Assembly: GCA_035582835.1 (NCBI GenBank)
Contig: JAYKAV010002109.1
Location: 2,922,515 to 2,986,514, forward strand
From: Phoebastria nigripes
Taxonomy: Eukaryota; Chordata; Aves; Procellariiformes; Diomedeidae
DNA length: 64,000 nucleotides
Direction of reading: 5' to 3'
Shown: one piece after another, positions 63,201-64,000 of the stretch
Position numbering within the stretch: the stretch's first letter is position 1
Layout: each line of letters begins with the position of its first letter
Program-made: the position numbers and the translations under genes
Notes under the pieces: model-generated
What the model saw: only the letters and a program-made list of their open reading frames with translations
Databases searched by the model: none
Told to the model about the DNA's origin: nothing

Positions 63201-63633
63201 TAAATGGTACAAATGGACCAAGGTTTCGCCTCAGATGCAAATTAAGTTTATTAGCATATCATTTTAGTCAGGGTTGGGCAGATTCAAAATCACCTTGGAG
63301 GGCAAGATCCCTGATCTCTTTTGGAGAGGTTTTAACTTCAAGAACTGTTTCTTAGGCGTTAAGCTCTGTTCCTAAGCCTGTTACTAAAGTCAGAATCTCT
63401 TGGGTCAGGAGGCTTACGGTGGTGATACCTACCAGCCACCATCACGGTGCTTCTCAGATACCCTGCTACTCCTCACAAAAGCTGCCCTTTTATTCCATAT
63501 TGTTGAGGCATTTACTCCTTCATAATAATATTACTAAGTTTTCTGTCTTGAAAAAATCATTGCAGGTACTTTCCTTAAATTAATTCAGTCATATGAAATT
63601 TTTTAAAAGATTAATACAATTCTTCTCTTCAGA
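57273..63633. other. Non-coding, mostly featureless
   Basis: AT-rich. ATT-type simple sequence at about 59,325-59,350. The minus-strand open frame at 60,569-60,868 starts at GTG and has no recognised domain. No gene, RNA gene or named repeat seen. Confidence 0.55.
62911..62940. repeat. (TG)n microsatellite, interrupted
   Basis: TG dinucleotides broken by CT and CA units. Shorter CA tracts occur at about 14,151-14,162 and 43,230-43,240. Confidence 0.85.
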
Positions 63634-63739
63634 GTGTGTGTTTGTGTTTGGTGTTTGTTGGTTTTTTGTTGTTGTTGTTGTTGTTGTTGTTGGTTTTGGG
63701 GTTTTTTGGGTTTTTTGGGTTTGTTTTTTTTTTTTTTTT
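63634..63739 (+). repeat. G/T-only tract with (GTT)n and G-runs
   Basis: All 106 bases are G or T. A GTT triplet array occupies about 63,667-63,692. It is followed by G-runs at 63,692-63,693, 63,698-63,701, 63,708-63,710 and 63,717-63,719, separated by 4-7 T, then T16. The spaced G-runs could fold as a G-quadruplex with long loops. It ends about 150 bases before CR1 copy C. Confidence 0.9.
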
Positions 63740-63885
63740 AAATTTATTTCAGTGTTGCATGTTTGAATATCCCTAGTACAAGGAGAGGCAATACTGTGTA
63801 CCTTGGTGATAGTTTTTAAGGCACTTCCAGGAGAAGTGATGTGAATATTAGTCGGACAAGCTGCAGAATTTACTGTTTAGCATTT

Positions 63886-64000
63886 ATAGAATCATAGAAT
63901 CATAGAATCATTAAGGTTGGAAAAGACCTCTAAGATCATCAAGTCCAACCATCAACCCAACACCACCATGCCCACTAAACCATGTCCCTAAGCGCCTCAT
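63886..64000 (-). mobile_element. CR1 LINE, copy C, 3' end (continues past the window)
   Basis: Read on the minus strand, this is the 3' untranslated region of a CR1 of the same subfamily as copy A. It ends in three tail octamer units (63,886-63,909 on the plus strand as repeated AGAATCAT). The rest of the element lies beyond the right edge, so its length and coding state are unknown. Only about six differences separate it from the matching part of copy A, which suggests that both are relatively young. Confidence 0.95.

Noticed and set aside
1..64000. CRISPR arrays, bacterial operons, ribosome binding sites, tRNA or rRNA genes
   Set aside because: None visible; the window is vertebrate chromosomal DNA with CR1 repeats, and no regularly spaced direct repeats or tRNA B-box context were found.

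Overview
The window looks like non-coding DNA from a bird nuclear genome. The main evidence is three recent CR1 LINE insertions whose 3' ends carry the avian CR1 tail, built on an octamer of the ATTCTATG type. The DNA is AT-rich, with a few single N positions, homopolymer tracts and short GC-rich islands. I recognise no host protein-coding exon, tRNA, rRNA or known microRNA. The only convincing coding sequence belongs to CR1. Most short open frames start at non-ATG codons, have random-looking composition, and are best read as chance.

Layout. 1-4.4 kb is AT-rich unique sequence with one enhancer-like patch near 1.45 kb. 4.44-4.86 kb looks like the worn tail of an ancient amniote MIR/L3-type repeat. 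4.9-22.7 kb is mostly featureless, with a poly-T tract at 5.9 kb, a 10-bp stem-loop at 9.97 kb, a stop-poor unrecognised patch at 10.86-11.55 kb, a nested inverted repeat at 12.2 kb and a perfect 22-bp palindrome at 18.19 kb. 22.9-24.95 kb is the most distinctive stretch. Two CpG-dense clusters, the second containing another perfect 22-bp palindrome, lead into about 640 bp that reads like a developmental enhancer. That block holds three RFX X-box-like sites, an octamer, homeodomain cores and two TTTATGAG motifs. 31.7-32.4 kb is a decayed plus-strand CR1 whose reverse transcriptase motifs can still be read. 33.28-33.81 kb has an unusually long minus-strand open frame (176 codons) of unknown meaning. 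40.4-41.55 kb is a stop-poor block that may be an old pseudogene. 54.0-54.96 kb is a decayed minus-strand CR1. 55.83-57.27 kb holds two CR1 copies of different subfamilies head-to-tail. The window ends inside a third young CR1 (63.89 kb to the edge, minus strand), just after a 106-nt G/T-only tract.

The window is most simply a long intron or a gene-poor intergenic interval. Several octamer-, homeodomain- and SOX-containing patches (1.45, 24.6, 27.2, 36.7, 42.75, 45.9 and 48.75 kb) would fit the neighbourhood of a developmental regulator. That is inference from motif content, because conservation cannot be measured here. I found no clear evidence of an undescribed system. The best leads are the 22.9-24.95 kb CpG/X-box block, the two 22-bp palindromes and the 176-codon frame.
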